Below are positions 53,449-60,893 of a stretch of DNA of 64,000 nucleotides, piece by piece. Numbering within the stretch: the stretch's first letter is position 1; every line of letters starts with the position of its first letter. The DNA is from Saccharibacillus qingshengii (GTDB taxonomy: Bacteria; Bacillota; Bacilli; Paenibacillales; Paenibacillaceae), in contig NZ_JAAZWC010000005.1 in assembly GCF_013185195.1 (NCBI RefSeq), positions 124,001-188,000 of the forward strand. Reading direction: 5' to 3'. The notes under the pieces were generated by a model. The model was not told the origin of the DNA, ran no database searches, and worked only from the letters and a program-made list of their open reading frames with translations. The position numbers and the translations under genes are program-made.

Positions 53449-55495
53449 CGATCAATTCGCCGCGGAACGTTTCTTCTTTTTCCAGGCCGCTGCGCAGACT
53501 CTCGTAGCTCGGCGAAGTCCAGAAGAACGGATCTTCGACCAGCTTCGCCGCGTCGTCGCGCGCCTGCTCCAGCACTTTGAAATCGGCGACCATATCCGCG
53601 ACTTTGAACTCCGGCAGGCCGCTCTGCTTGGTACCGAAAAAGTCGCCCGGGCCCCGCAGCTCGAGATCCCGCCGGGACACTTCGAAGCCGTCGTTCGTAT
53701 CGGTCATGACGCCCATGCGCTGACGGCCGAGCTCCGATTTGGGATCGGCGATCAGTACGCAGTACGAAGCATGTTCCCCCCGGCCGACGCGGCCGCGCAG
53801 CTGATGCAGCTGCGACAGACCGAAACGGTCCGCGTCCATAATCACCATGAGCGTGGCATTCGGCACATCGACGCCAACTTCGACGACGGTTGTCGATACG
53901 AGCAGATGCGTCTCGCCGGCATAGAACTGGCGCATCATCTCTTCTTTCTCCGCCGCAGTCATCCGTCCGTGCAGCAGCCCTACCTTATACTCAGGCAGCG
54001 CCTGGCTCATCTGCATATGCAGGTCGATCGCATTCTGCACGTCGAGCTTCTCGGATTCTTCGATCAGCGGACAGATCATGTAGGCCTGCCGGCCCTGACT
54101 CACCTCGCGGCGAATGAAGCCGAGCACTCGCTCCATCATCTCGTGCTTGACCCAATACGTTTCGATCGGCACGCGGCCTTTGGGGCGCTCGGCAATCGTC
54201 GATACATCCATATCGCCGAACGCCGTGATCGCAAGCGTACGCGGAATCGGCGTTGCGGTCATGGTCAGCACGTCCGGGTTATAGCCTTTGCGGCGCAGCA
54301 CGCTGCGCTGATTGACGCCGAAGCGATGCTGCTCGTCGGTCACGACGAGGCCAAGCGAACGGAAATTGACTTCATCCTGGATAAGCGCGTGCGTGCCGAC
54401 CAGAATGTCGATCAACCCCATCTGCAGGCCGGCCAGCAGGTCTTTGCGTTTGCGTCCGGTTACGCTGCTGGTCAGCAGCCCGACGGTAATGCCGAACGGC
54501 TCGAACATTTGGGTCAGCGAACGGGTATGCTGCTCTGCCAGAATTTCGGTCGGAACCATAAGCGCTCCCTGGAAGCCGGAACGTACGGTAGTAAACAGGG
54601 CAATCGCGGCGACGGCCGTTTTGCCCGAACCGACGTCGCCTTGAAGCAGACGGTTCATGCAGGCTTCCGAACGCATGTCTTTGAGAATCTCCAGTTCGAC
54701 GTTCTTCTGCGCGTCGGTCAGCTCGAACGGCAGGCTGCGCACGAATTCCCGAATCACGGCGTTGGGCGTCGTATGCAGCACGCCGTCGCGCCGGTCGCGG
54801 TTCAGCGAACGGTAAGCCTGAAGCTTGAGCTGGAACAGGAACAGTTCTTCGTAGACCATGCGCTTGCGCGCTTCCTGACCCTCGGCCAGATCGCCGGGCT
54901 GGTGCAGCAGGCGGATCGCCTGCGGCCGGGGCATCAGGTCATACTTGGATACCAGGTCTTCCGGCAGCACTTCTTCCAGAGCGTCGCCGTATTGGTCGAG
55001 CGCGCTGGCGATCGCTTTGCGCAGCGAGTTCTGGGTCAGATCGCCGCCGACCGAGTAGACGGGCTGGAGCGATCCGCTGCGAATCGTGCCCCGATCCGGA
55101 AATTCGGACTGCGTGACATTCATCTGCAGACGGCGTCCGTCCCATTTGCCGGTCAGAATAATCTCGCGGTCCAGCTCCAACTGGTCTTTGAGGTAATTCC
55201 GATTGAACCACACGGCCGTAAACATCGAATAATCCGCCAGCACTTTGCAGCTCAGCTTCGTTTTCTTGCCGAACCGCTGCACGATAGGCATGCCGACGAT
55301 CTTCGCCTGTACGGTCGCTTTGTCTCCGTCCTTGACGTCACCGAGCGGCTTCTGCCGGTAATCTTCATAGCGGAACGGGAAATATTCGATAAGATCCTTG
55401 ACGGTAAAAACGCCAACGGCGTGAAGCTCCTCCACCTTGCGGGCGCCCACACCGTTGACTTCTTTTACCGGGATTTGATCCAGGCGGTTATTCAT
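53444..55495 (-). CDS. recG: ATP-dependent DNA helicase RecG
   Basis: A 683-residue helicase that remodels stalled replication forks and Holliday junctions. A wedge/OB domain lies in residues about 55-170, helicase lobe 1 in about 265-430 (LLQGDVGSGKTAVAAIALF Walker A, VVTDEQHRFG DExH box, MTATPIPRTLA), lobe 2 in about 450-610 (HGRMTAAEKEEMMRQF, VGVDVPNATLMVI, QLHQLRGRVGRG), and the C-terminal TRG region with ELRGPGDFFGTKQSG. Full length. It lies 11 bp after the DegV gene, as in many Bacilli. Confidence 0.97.
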   Translation of the reverse strand: MNNRLDQIPVKEVNGVGARKVEELHAVGVFTVKDLIEYFPFRYEDYRQKPLGDVKDGDKATVQAKIVGMPIVQRFGKKTKLSCKVLADYSMFTAVWFNRNYLKDQLELDREIILTGKWDGRRLQMNVTQSEFPDRGTIRSGSLQPVYSVGGDLTQNSLRKAIASALDQYGDALEEVLPEDLVSKYDLMPRPQAIRLLHQPGDLAEGQEARKRMVYEELFLFQLKLQAYRSLNRDRRDGVLHTTPNAVIREFVRSLPFELTDAQKNVELEILKDMRSEACMNRLLQGDVGSGKTAVAAIALFTTVRSGFQGALMVPTEILAEQHTRSLTQMFEPFGITVGLLTSSVTGRKRKDLLAGLQMGLIDILVGTHALIQDEVNFRSLGLVVTDEQHRFGVNQRSVLRRKGYNPDVLTMTATPIPRTLAITAFGDMDVSTIAERPKGRVPIETYWVKHEMMERVLGFIRREVSQGRQAYMICPLIEESEKLDVQNAIDLHMQMSQALPEYKVGLLHGRMTAAEKEEMMRQFYAGETHLLVSTTVVEVGVDVPNATLMVIMDADRFGLSQLHQLRGRVGRGEHASYCVLIADPKSELGRQRMGVMTDTNDGFEVSRRDLELRGPGDFFGTKQSGLPEFKVADMVADFKVLEQARDDAAKLVEDPFFWTSPSYESLRSGLEKEETFRGELID

Positions 55496-55506
55496 TGCGT
55501 TCTCCC

Positions 55507-56370
55507 TTATTTAACGGAAGGCCAGATATAAATCGCGTTGCAGCCGAGCCCGACATGCGTGCCGACCACGGAACCGATATGGGAGTAGACCACATCGACG
55601 ACTTCGAAATGCTGGCGCAGCAGCGCCAGGATCTCGTCGGCCGATTCCGGTTGGACCGTATGTCCGATCGCCACATCGACCCGCCGCGTATCGCCCAGTT
55701 CCTGCTTAAACAGCTCCACGACGCGGGCCAGCGCTTTTTTGCGCCCTCTGGCCTTCTCTACGGCGTAAATGACGCCTTCCTTGTCAATGGACAGAATCGG
55801 CTTGATATTCAGCAGCGTGCCCAGCAGGGCTGCAGCACGGCCGATCCGGCCGCCTTTTTGCAAATACTCCAGCGTGTCGACGAGGAAATACAGCTTGCGT
55901 ACCGATTTCAGCCTGTCCACTTCGGCTTCGATCTCGGCCGTCGAAGCGCCGGCCTGCGCCATCTCCGCGGCCCGTACGACCATAAAGCCGAAACCGTACG
56001 AAGCGGACAGCGAATCGATCAGCGTGATGTCCGCCGCTTCGTTCTCGAGCATGGACTTGCCGAGCGTCGCGGACTGGAACGTACCGCTCATGCCGGTCGA
56101 GATATGAATCGAAACGATCGGCGCTCCTGGATGTTCGTCTTGTATCCGCTGGTACTCGGCGGTAAAGTCCGCCGGTGAAGGCTGGGACGTAGTCGGCAGC
56201 TTGGCCGCACTGGACAGACGCCTGTAGAACTCCTGCGCCTTGATATCGACGCCGTCGAGCAGCGCTTCGCTGCCGAACATGACTTTAAGAGGAACCACGC
56301 GGATGCCGAGGCGTTCGGCCAATTCCTCGGGAATATCCGATGTGCTGTCGGTTACGATAATCGGGTTCAT
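55507..56370 (-). CDS. DegV family fatty acid-binding protein (FakB-like)
   Basis: A 287-residue DegV-fold protein: PIIVTDSTSDIPEELAERLG at the start, LPTTSQPSP (fatty acid carboxylate site), SIHISTGMSGTFQSA, and VDTLEYLQKGGRIG. FakB proteins hold a fatty acid for phosphorylation by FakA, whose gene lies directly upstream. A GC-rich hairpin lies in the 66-bp gap between them. Fatty acid specificity cannot be read from sequence. Confidence 0.93.
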   Translation of the reverse strand: MNPIIVTDSTSDIPEELAERLGIRVVPLKVMFGSEALLDGVDIKAQEFYRRLSSAAKLPTTSQPSPADFTAEYQRIQDEHPGAPIVSIHISTGMSGTFQSATLGKSMLENEAADITLIDSLSASYGFGFMVVRAAEMAQAGASTAEIEAEVDRLKSVRKLYFLVDTLEYLQKGGRIGRAAALLGTLLNIKPILSIDKEGVIYAVEKARGRKKALARVVELFKQELGDTRRVDVAIGHTVQPESADEILALLRQHFEVVDVVYSHIGSVVGTHVGLGCNAIYIWPSVK

Positions 56371-56436
56371 GCTGTCACCGTCCTTTGAGTTGGGAGAACC
56401 GGCCCTCTGCAGGCCGGCTTCGGGCAGGAAACAAGA

Positions 56437-58203
56437 TCAGGCTTCGACTGAGAACAGATAATCGTAGACCGGCTGGCCGCCGGTGTGGAATTCCACTTCG
56501 GCATCCGGATACTCCGCAGCCAACCATTCGGCAAGTTCGGCGGTCTCCGTTTCCGAAGCGCCTTCCCCGGCGAGCAGCGTGATGATTTCGTCGCCGCTCT
56601 CGATCATGGCGGCCAGCAGATTGCGGCTGGTTGCCAACCGGTCTTCCGCCGTCGCTACGATCTTGGAATTGAAGATGCCGATATAATGGCCGGCCGTAAT
56701 GTCCAGACCGTCGAAGTTCGTGTCGCGGACAGCATGGGTGACCTGACCGGTCTTGACTCTCTTGAGAGCTTCGTTCATCTGCGATTCGTTCGTTTCGGGA
56801 CTCTCGTCTTCCTGGAAAGCGAGCGCGGCCGCGATTCCCTGCGGAATGCTCTTGCACGGAATGACCGTAACCCGGCGTTCGCCTTCGAGCAGATCGCGGG
56901 CTTGTTGCGCGGCGAGTACGATGTTCGAATTGTTCGGCAGCAAGAACACATGCTGGGCCGACAGCTGACCGATCGCATTGACGAAGTCTTCCGTGCTCGG
57001 ATTCATCGTTTGTCCCCCGGACAATACGATATCCACGCCGAGGCTTTTGAAGATTTCTTCGATCCCCGAACCGCTGGCAATAGCGATGAATCCGTAAGGC
57101 GCCACTTCGTCGGCCGGAAGCGAAGCCAGTTCCTCCGGAACCGGAGCGGGAGTCGGAATATCGGCGAACAGCTCCGGAGGAGCGGTTCCGTCCATGCCGG
57201 CATGCAGCAGGTCGCGATGCTGCTCGCGCATATTCAGAATATGAATCTGCGTGATCTCTCCGTAGCGCAGCGCAAGCGTCATGACTTCGCCCGGCGTCTT
57301 GGAATGGACATGCACTTTTACAATATCCTCATCGGCAATGATGATAATCGAATCGCCGTTGACGGATAGCGCTTTCCGGAATGCTTCTTCGTTGAACGAA
57401 TCTCTGCGGCCTTCGCCCAGTCCGAGATTGATGAAGAACTCCATATCGTACAGGAATTCGATATTTTCGGTTTCCAGCTGCGCCTGCGCGGAAGCTTGGA
57501 TATTCGGTGCATGCACCGCTGCTGCCGGCTGCTTCTGCGGAGCGGGAGCGCCGATACGGAGCGAATTGCCGGCATCCGCGGCACTGCCGTTCTCCAGATA
57601 ATCCAGGAAGCCTTCGTAAATATAGACAAGTCCCTGGCCGCCCGAATCGACGACTCCGACCTGTTTGAGGACGGGAAGCTGGTCCGGCGTGCGATCGAGC
57701 GCATACTGGGCTTTGGCGAGCACTTCACGCATCAGCTCGACGACATCCGTCGTCCGGCGCGAGTAGACGGCCGCATGTTTAGCCGCTTCCCGGGCCACGG
57801 TAAGAATCGTGCCTTCCACCGGTTTGACAACGGCTTTGTAGGCGGTCTCGACGCCGACCTGCAGAGCAGCCGCGAACTGGATCGCGTTCAGCTCGTCATG
57901 CGAAGCCGCATAACGGCCGAATCCCCGGAACAGCTGGGACAAAATAACGCCGGAGTTTCCGCGCGCGCCCATCAGCAGTCCTTTGGACAAGATTGTAGCC
58001 GTCTGGCCGAGCGAAACCGAACTGCGTTCCCGAAGCTCCGTCACTCCTGCCGTCATGGTCAAATTCATGTTCGTTCCCGTGTCGCCGTCCGGCACCGGGA
58101 ATACGTTCAGCGCATTGACATGCTCCGCCTGAAGCGAAAGCCTCTCCGCTCCGGCCAATACCATGCCTGTAAAATCTGTTCCGTTAATCGAACGCCTGCT
58201 CAA
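56437..58203 (-). CDS. fakA: fatty acid kinase catalytic subunit (DAK2 domain, YloV/FakA)
   Basis: A 588-residue protein. The N-terminal DhaK/DAK2-type ATP-binding domain is at about 1-200 (NVFPVPDGDTGTNMNLTM Mg-ATP Asp cluster, GARGNSGVILSQLFRGF). A middle linker leads to a FakA central and C-terminal domain (about 245-588: VHVHSKTPGEVMTLALRYGE, LPNNSNIVLAAQQARDLL, GEGASETETAELAEWLA). It phosphorylates fatty acids bound to FakB. It starts with TTG, with GGAAGGGG upstream. The usual upstream neighbour, an Asp23 family gene, is absent; a 43-codon ORF occupies its place. Confidence 0.94.
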   Translation of the reverse strand: MSRRSINGTDFTGMVLAGAERLSLQAEHVNALNVFPVPDGDTGTNMNLTMTAGVTELRERSSVSLGQTATILSKGLLMGARGNSGVILSQLFRGFGRYAASHDELNAIQFAAALQVGVETAYKAVVKPVEGTILTVAREAAKHAAVYSRRTTDVVELMREVLAKAQYALDRTPDQLPVLKQVGVVDSGGQGLVYIYEGFLDYLENGSAADAGNSLRIGAPAPQKQPAAAVHAPNIQASAQAQLETENIEFLYDMEFFINLGLGEGRRDSFNEEAFRKALSVNGDSIIIIADEDIVKVHVHSKTPGEVMTLALRYGEITQIHILNMREQHRDLLHAGMDGTAPPELFADIPTPAPVPEELASLPADEVAPYGFIAIASGSGIEEIFKSLGVDIVLSGGQTMNPSTEDFVNAIGQLSAQHVFLLPNNSNIVLAAQQARDLLEGERRVTVIPCKSIPQGIAAALAFQEDESPETNESQMNEALKRVKTGQVTHAVRDTNFDGLDITAGHYIGIFNSKIVATAEDRLATSRNLLAAMIESGDEIITLLAGEGASETETAELAEWLAAEYPDAEVEFHTGGQPVYDYLFSVEA

Positions 58204-58263
58204 TGAAAATTCCCCTTCCTAACCTGCTGGATGCGCAAACGCCAACAATACGCGGCGTTCGCT

Positions 58264-58395
58264 CTATTCGATGTTGAGGCCCGTAAGTTCACTCGCTGTA
58301 TGCTCGCTTGCCGCTTTGCCGATCATGCGCGCATCGGAAACCGGGTTCCCGTTCTCTGCGATAACGTACAGGCCGGTGGCGGCCGTCTCTGTCAT
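58264..58395 (-). CDS. possible 43-residue small protein upstream of fakA
   Basis: ATG at 58395 with GGGAAG closely upstream, 43 codons, TAG. The product reads MTETAATGLYVIAENGNPVS, then DARMIGKAASEHTASELTGL and NIE. Codon usage is like that of neighbouring genes and the sequence looks protein-like, but I recognise no family. Bacillus has yloU (Asp23/Gls24 family) here; this is not an obvious Asp23 fragment. It could be a real small protein or a leader peptide for fakA, which starts 60 bp later. Confidence 0.4.
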   Translation of the reverse strand: MTETAATGLYVIAENGNPVSDARMIGKAASEHTASELTGLNIE

Positions 58396-58443
58396 CCGCT
58401 TCCCAATCTATACGGACGAACCGGCTTTTAGTCCCATACATCA

Positions 58444-58497
58444 TGAGCCTCTTGCAAAATCCGGGCAAAGTTTCGAAGCAGATTTTGCAAAAGGCTC
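58444..58497 (-). other. long hairpin upstream of fakA unit
   Basis: GAGCCTTTTGCAAAATC pairs with GATTTTGCAAGAGGCTC (one mismatch, about 17 bp) around a 20-base loop. There is no T-run. On the minus strand it lies just before the 43-codon ORF and fakA. It may be an attenuator, a protein site or an mRNA stabiliser. Confidence 0.55.
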
Positions 58498-58551
58498 CAT
58501 CTAATATTGTACTATAAGCGACCGTAGAAATAAATAAAGTTTTTAGAACCG

Positions 58552-58581
58552 TTGACGGAGCTTTTTTTGATGTGTTATGAT
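58552..58581 (+). promoter_or_regulatory. rpmB promoter
   Basis: TTGACG (58552-58557), 18 bases, TATGAT (58576-58581), about 50 bp before the rpmB start. Confidence 0.75.
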
Positions 58582-58631
58582 GATCTGAGTGTTGCTTCTG
58601 TATGTTTTATCTAAGCAAGGAGGTGTCATTC

Positions 58632-58820
58632 ATGGCTCGCAGATGTTTTGTAACGGGTAAAAAACCAAGCTCGGGTAACAACGTTTCCCATGCTAACAAC
58701 CGCAACCGTCGTACTTGGGGAGTTAACGTCCAAAAGGTTCGCATCCTCGTAAACGGCAAACCGAAACGCGTATACGTCAGCACCCGGGCGCTCAAATCCG
58801 GTAAATTGACTCGCGTTTAA
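58632..58820 (+). CDS. rpmB: 50S ribosomal protein L28
   Basis: A 62-residue ribosomal protein: [56 protein letters not shown]. It has a single Cys and no CxxC pairs, so it is the zinc-free (C-) form. AAGGAGG lies before the ATG at 58632. It has its own promoter and terminator and is divergent from the fakA unit. Confidence 0.98.
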   Translation: MARRCFVTGKKPSSGNNVSHANNRNRRTWGVNVQKVRILVNGKPKRVYVSTRALKSGKLTRV

Positions 58821-58836
58821 TTCCGGATATACACGA

Positions 58837-58865
58837 GAAAACACCTTCTGTCGAAGGTGTTTTTT
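58837..58865 (+). terminator. rpmB terminator
   Basis: AAAACACCTTC / GAAGGTGTTTT stem, four-base loop, then T-run, 17 bp past rpmB. Confidence 0.9.
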
Positions 58866-58897
58866 AGTTTTAAATGTTCATTCGGATCGCTGTACGC

Positions 58898-58942
58898 AAA
58901 AGCCGAAAGTCACTCCGGCAGGAGACGACTTTCGGCTTTTTT
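58898..58942. terminator. terminator of the prpC-rpe unit
   Basis: AAAAGCCGAAAGTC pairs with GACTTTCGGCTTTT around a 15-base loop. On the minus strand it lies 40 bp past the small membrane protein gene. Confidence 0.8.
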
Positions 58943-58981
58943 GACATGCTGGGCTTTGGGCGGCTCGGATTCGTCCCGGTC

Positions 58982-59233
58982 CTAGACCAGTCCCATCCGA
59001 TAGCGGACGGCTGCAATAAGCACGGTAAAGAACAAGAAGTAGACGACCGTCCAGATGATGAACGCGATCCGGGCGCCCCGGCCTTCGATTTTGCGGAAGT
59101 ACCAGATGACCAGTCCCGCCGTCAGCAGACCGACCAGCGCATTGAACGGAGTCGGCAGAAAAGCGAAAACGGCGACCAACAAACCGGTTACCGAAGAGAC
59201 CAGCGCCAGCATTAAGGTCGATTTGAAATTCAT
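58982..59233 (-). CDS. small three-helix membrane protein
   Basis: An 83-residue protein with three hydrophobic helices (about 6-26, 30-47, 56-76) joined by short basic loops. No family recognised. Its ATG overlaps the rpe stop (ATGA), and it is last in the prpC-prkC-rsgA-rpe unit. In B. subtilis this place is taken by thiN. The coupling suggests a steady low-level housekeeping protein, but no function can be named. Confidence 0.75.
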   Translation of the reverse strand: MNFKSTLMLALVSSVTGLLVAVFAFLPTPFNALVGLLTAGLVIWYFRKIEGRGARIAFIIWTVVYFLFFTVLIAAVRYRMGLV

Positions 59234-59895
59234 ACGCCGCGCTCCGCACTGTCGCGAATCGCGCGTATGGCCGCAGCACGGTCGCTCGCCCCGTAAACGG
59301 CGCTGCCGGCGACCAACACGTCGGCACCGGCCGCCGCGACTCTGCCCGCCGTATCGGCCGCGATACCGCCGTCGACTTCGATACGCAGATCGTTCATGCC
59401 AAGCGAATGGGCCAGCTCGCGCGTCTCGCGGATCTTGTGAAGGGTCCGTTCGATAAACGCCTGACCGCCGAAGCCCGGATTGACGGTCATAATCAGGACC
59501 AGATCCAGATCTTCCAGCACTTCGCGGATCGCGGACACCGGCGTCCCCGGGTTCAGGGCCACGCCCGCTTTTACGCCGTGTTCCTTGATCAAATGGACAA
59601 CCCGGTGCAGATGCACGCAGGCTTCGGCATGCACCGTAATGACGGAAGCGCCCGCCTTGGCGAATTCCGGGATGTAATTCTCCGGATTCTCGATCATCAG
59701 ATGCACATCGAGCGGGAGCTTCGTCAGCGGAGCGATCGAGCGCATGATCGGCGCACCAAAAGAAATATTCGGCACAAAATGCCCGTCCATCACATCAATA
59801 TGCAGCCAATCCGCTCCGCCTTGTTCCACTTCGGCGACGTCGGCTCCAAGCTTCGAGAAATCCGCGGACAATATCGAAGGAGCAATCCATACCAT
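59230..59895 (-). CDS. rpe: ribulose-phosphate 3-epimerase
   Basis: A 221-residue TIM-barrel enzyme of the pentose phosphate pathway interconverting ribulose 5-phosphate and xylulose 5-phosphate. Motifs: APSILSADFSKLG, LHIDVMDGHFVPNISFG (metal-binding His and Asp), DVHLMIENP, VNPGFGGQAFIE, EVDGGIAADTAGRVAAAGAD. Full length. It begins 3 bp after rsgA in the conserved Bacillus order. Confidence 0.97.
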   Translation of the reverse strand: MVWIAPSILSADFSKLGADVAEVEQGGADWLHIDVMDGHFVPNISFGAPIMRSIAPLTKLPLDVHLMIENPENYIPEFAKAGASVITVHAEACVHLHRVVHLIKEHGVKAGVALNPGTPVSAIREVLEDLDLVLIMTVNPGFGGQAFIERTLHKIRETRELAHSLGMNDLRIEVDGGIAADTAGRVAAAGADVLVAGSAVYGASDRAAAIRAIRDSAERGV

Positions 59896-59898
59896 AGT

Positions 59899-60807
59899 TC
59901 AGTACCTCCGTTTTTTATCTTTCATTTCCTGATAAAACGCTTTGTAATGCTTGTAGCGGCTCTCGGCGATCTCTCCGCGTTCCAGTGCTTCGCGCACTTT
60001 GCAGTGCGGCTCATGGAGATGGGTGCAGCCGCGGAATTTGCAGCCGTCGGCCAGCGCCGCGAATTCCCGGAAACAACCCGGCAGTTCTTCAATTTCCATT
60101 TCGATGAAGTCCAGCTGGCTGAATCCCGGCGTATCGGCAATATAACCGCCGCTGCCGAGATCGACCAGTTCCACGTGACGCGTCGTATGCCGTCCGCGGC
60201 CCAGGCGAAGACTGATCTCGCTCGTAAGCAGATCAAGATCGGAGAACATCGCGTTGAGCAGCGACGACTTGCCGACGCCCGATTGGCCGGAGAATACGCT
60301 GATTTCGCCCGCCAGGCGCTCGCGCAGCCGATCGGCTCCGAGCCCCTGCGGCGAACTCGTCTCCAGCACCTCGTATCCGATCGACGTATACAGCGCCCGC
60401 GCGTTTTCCACTTCTTCGCGGGTCTGTACATCGTCTTCTTTGATCAGATCCATCTTTGTCAAACAGATCAGCGCTTCGAGTCCTTCGTTCTCGATATGTA
60501 CCAGGAACTTGTCCAGCAGATTCAGGCTCAAGTCGGGTTCTTTGACCGAGAACACCAGAACGGCCAAATTGACGTTGGCAACCTGCGGACGAATCAATTC
60601 GGACGTTCGCGGCTTGAGTTCGGTGACGGTGCCTTCTCCGTTTTCGGTGAGTTCATAGACGACGCGGTCTCCGACGAGCGGCGGTTTGCCTTTGAGGCGG
60701 AATATGCCCCGGGCCCGGCACTGGATCGCTGTGTCTCCGGGTGCGGCTTCGCTGTCCTTGACGTAATAATACCCGCTTAACGCTTTGACGATGAGTCCTT
60801 CTGGCAT
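59899..60807 (-). CDS. rsgA: ribosome small subunit-dependent GTPase A
   Basis: A 302-residue circularly permuted GTPase that helps mature the 30S subunit. An OB domain lies at about 1-70, the GTPase at about 75-235 with permuted motif order (TKMD G4 first, then GQSGVGKSSLLN P-loop, DTPGFSQ G3), and the C-terminal zinc knuckle CKFRGCTHLHEPHCKVREAL. It sits between prkC and rpe, as in B. subtilis cpgA, which is a PrkC substrate. A GGCCGGAC/GTCCGGCC hairpin lies in the 86-bp gap after prkC. Confidence 0.97.
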   Translation of the reverse strand: MPEGLIVKALSGYYYVKDSEAAPGDTAIQCRARGIFRLKGKPPLVGDRVVYELTENGEGTVTELKPRTSELIRPQVANVNLAVLVFSVKEPDLSLNLLDKFLVHIENEGLEALICLTKMDLIKEDDVQTREEVENARALYTSIGYEVLETSSPQGLGADRLRERLAGEISVFSGQSGVGKSSLLNAMFSDLDLLTSEISLRLGRGRHTTRHVELVDLGSGGYIADTPGFSQLDFIEMEIEELPGCFREFAALADGCKFRGCTHLHEPHCKVREALERGEIAESRYKHYKAFYQEMKDKKRRY

Positions 60808-60893
60808 GCTTCACCTTCCTTTGTCCGTAACGGGAGAGGGCCGGACTTGCGTCCGGCCGCTTTTCTGCCCTTTATTTTTGATGCCGATTTTCT

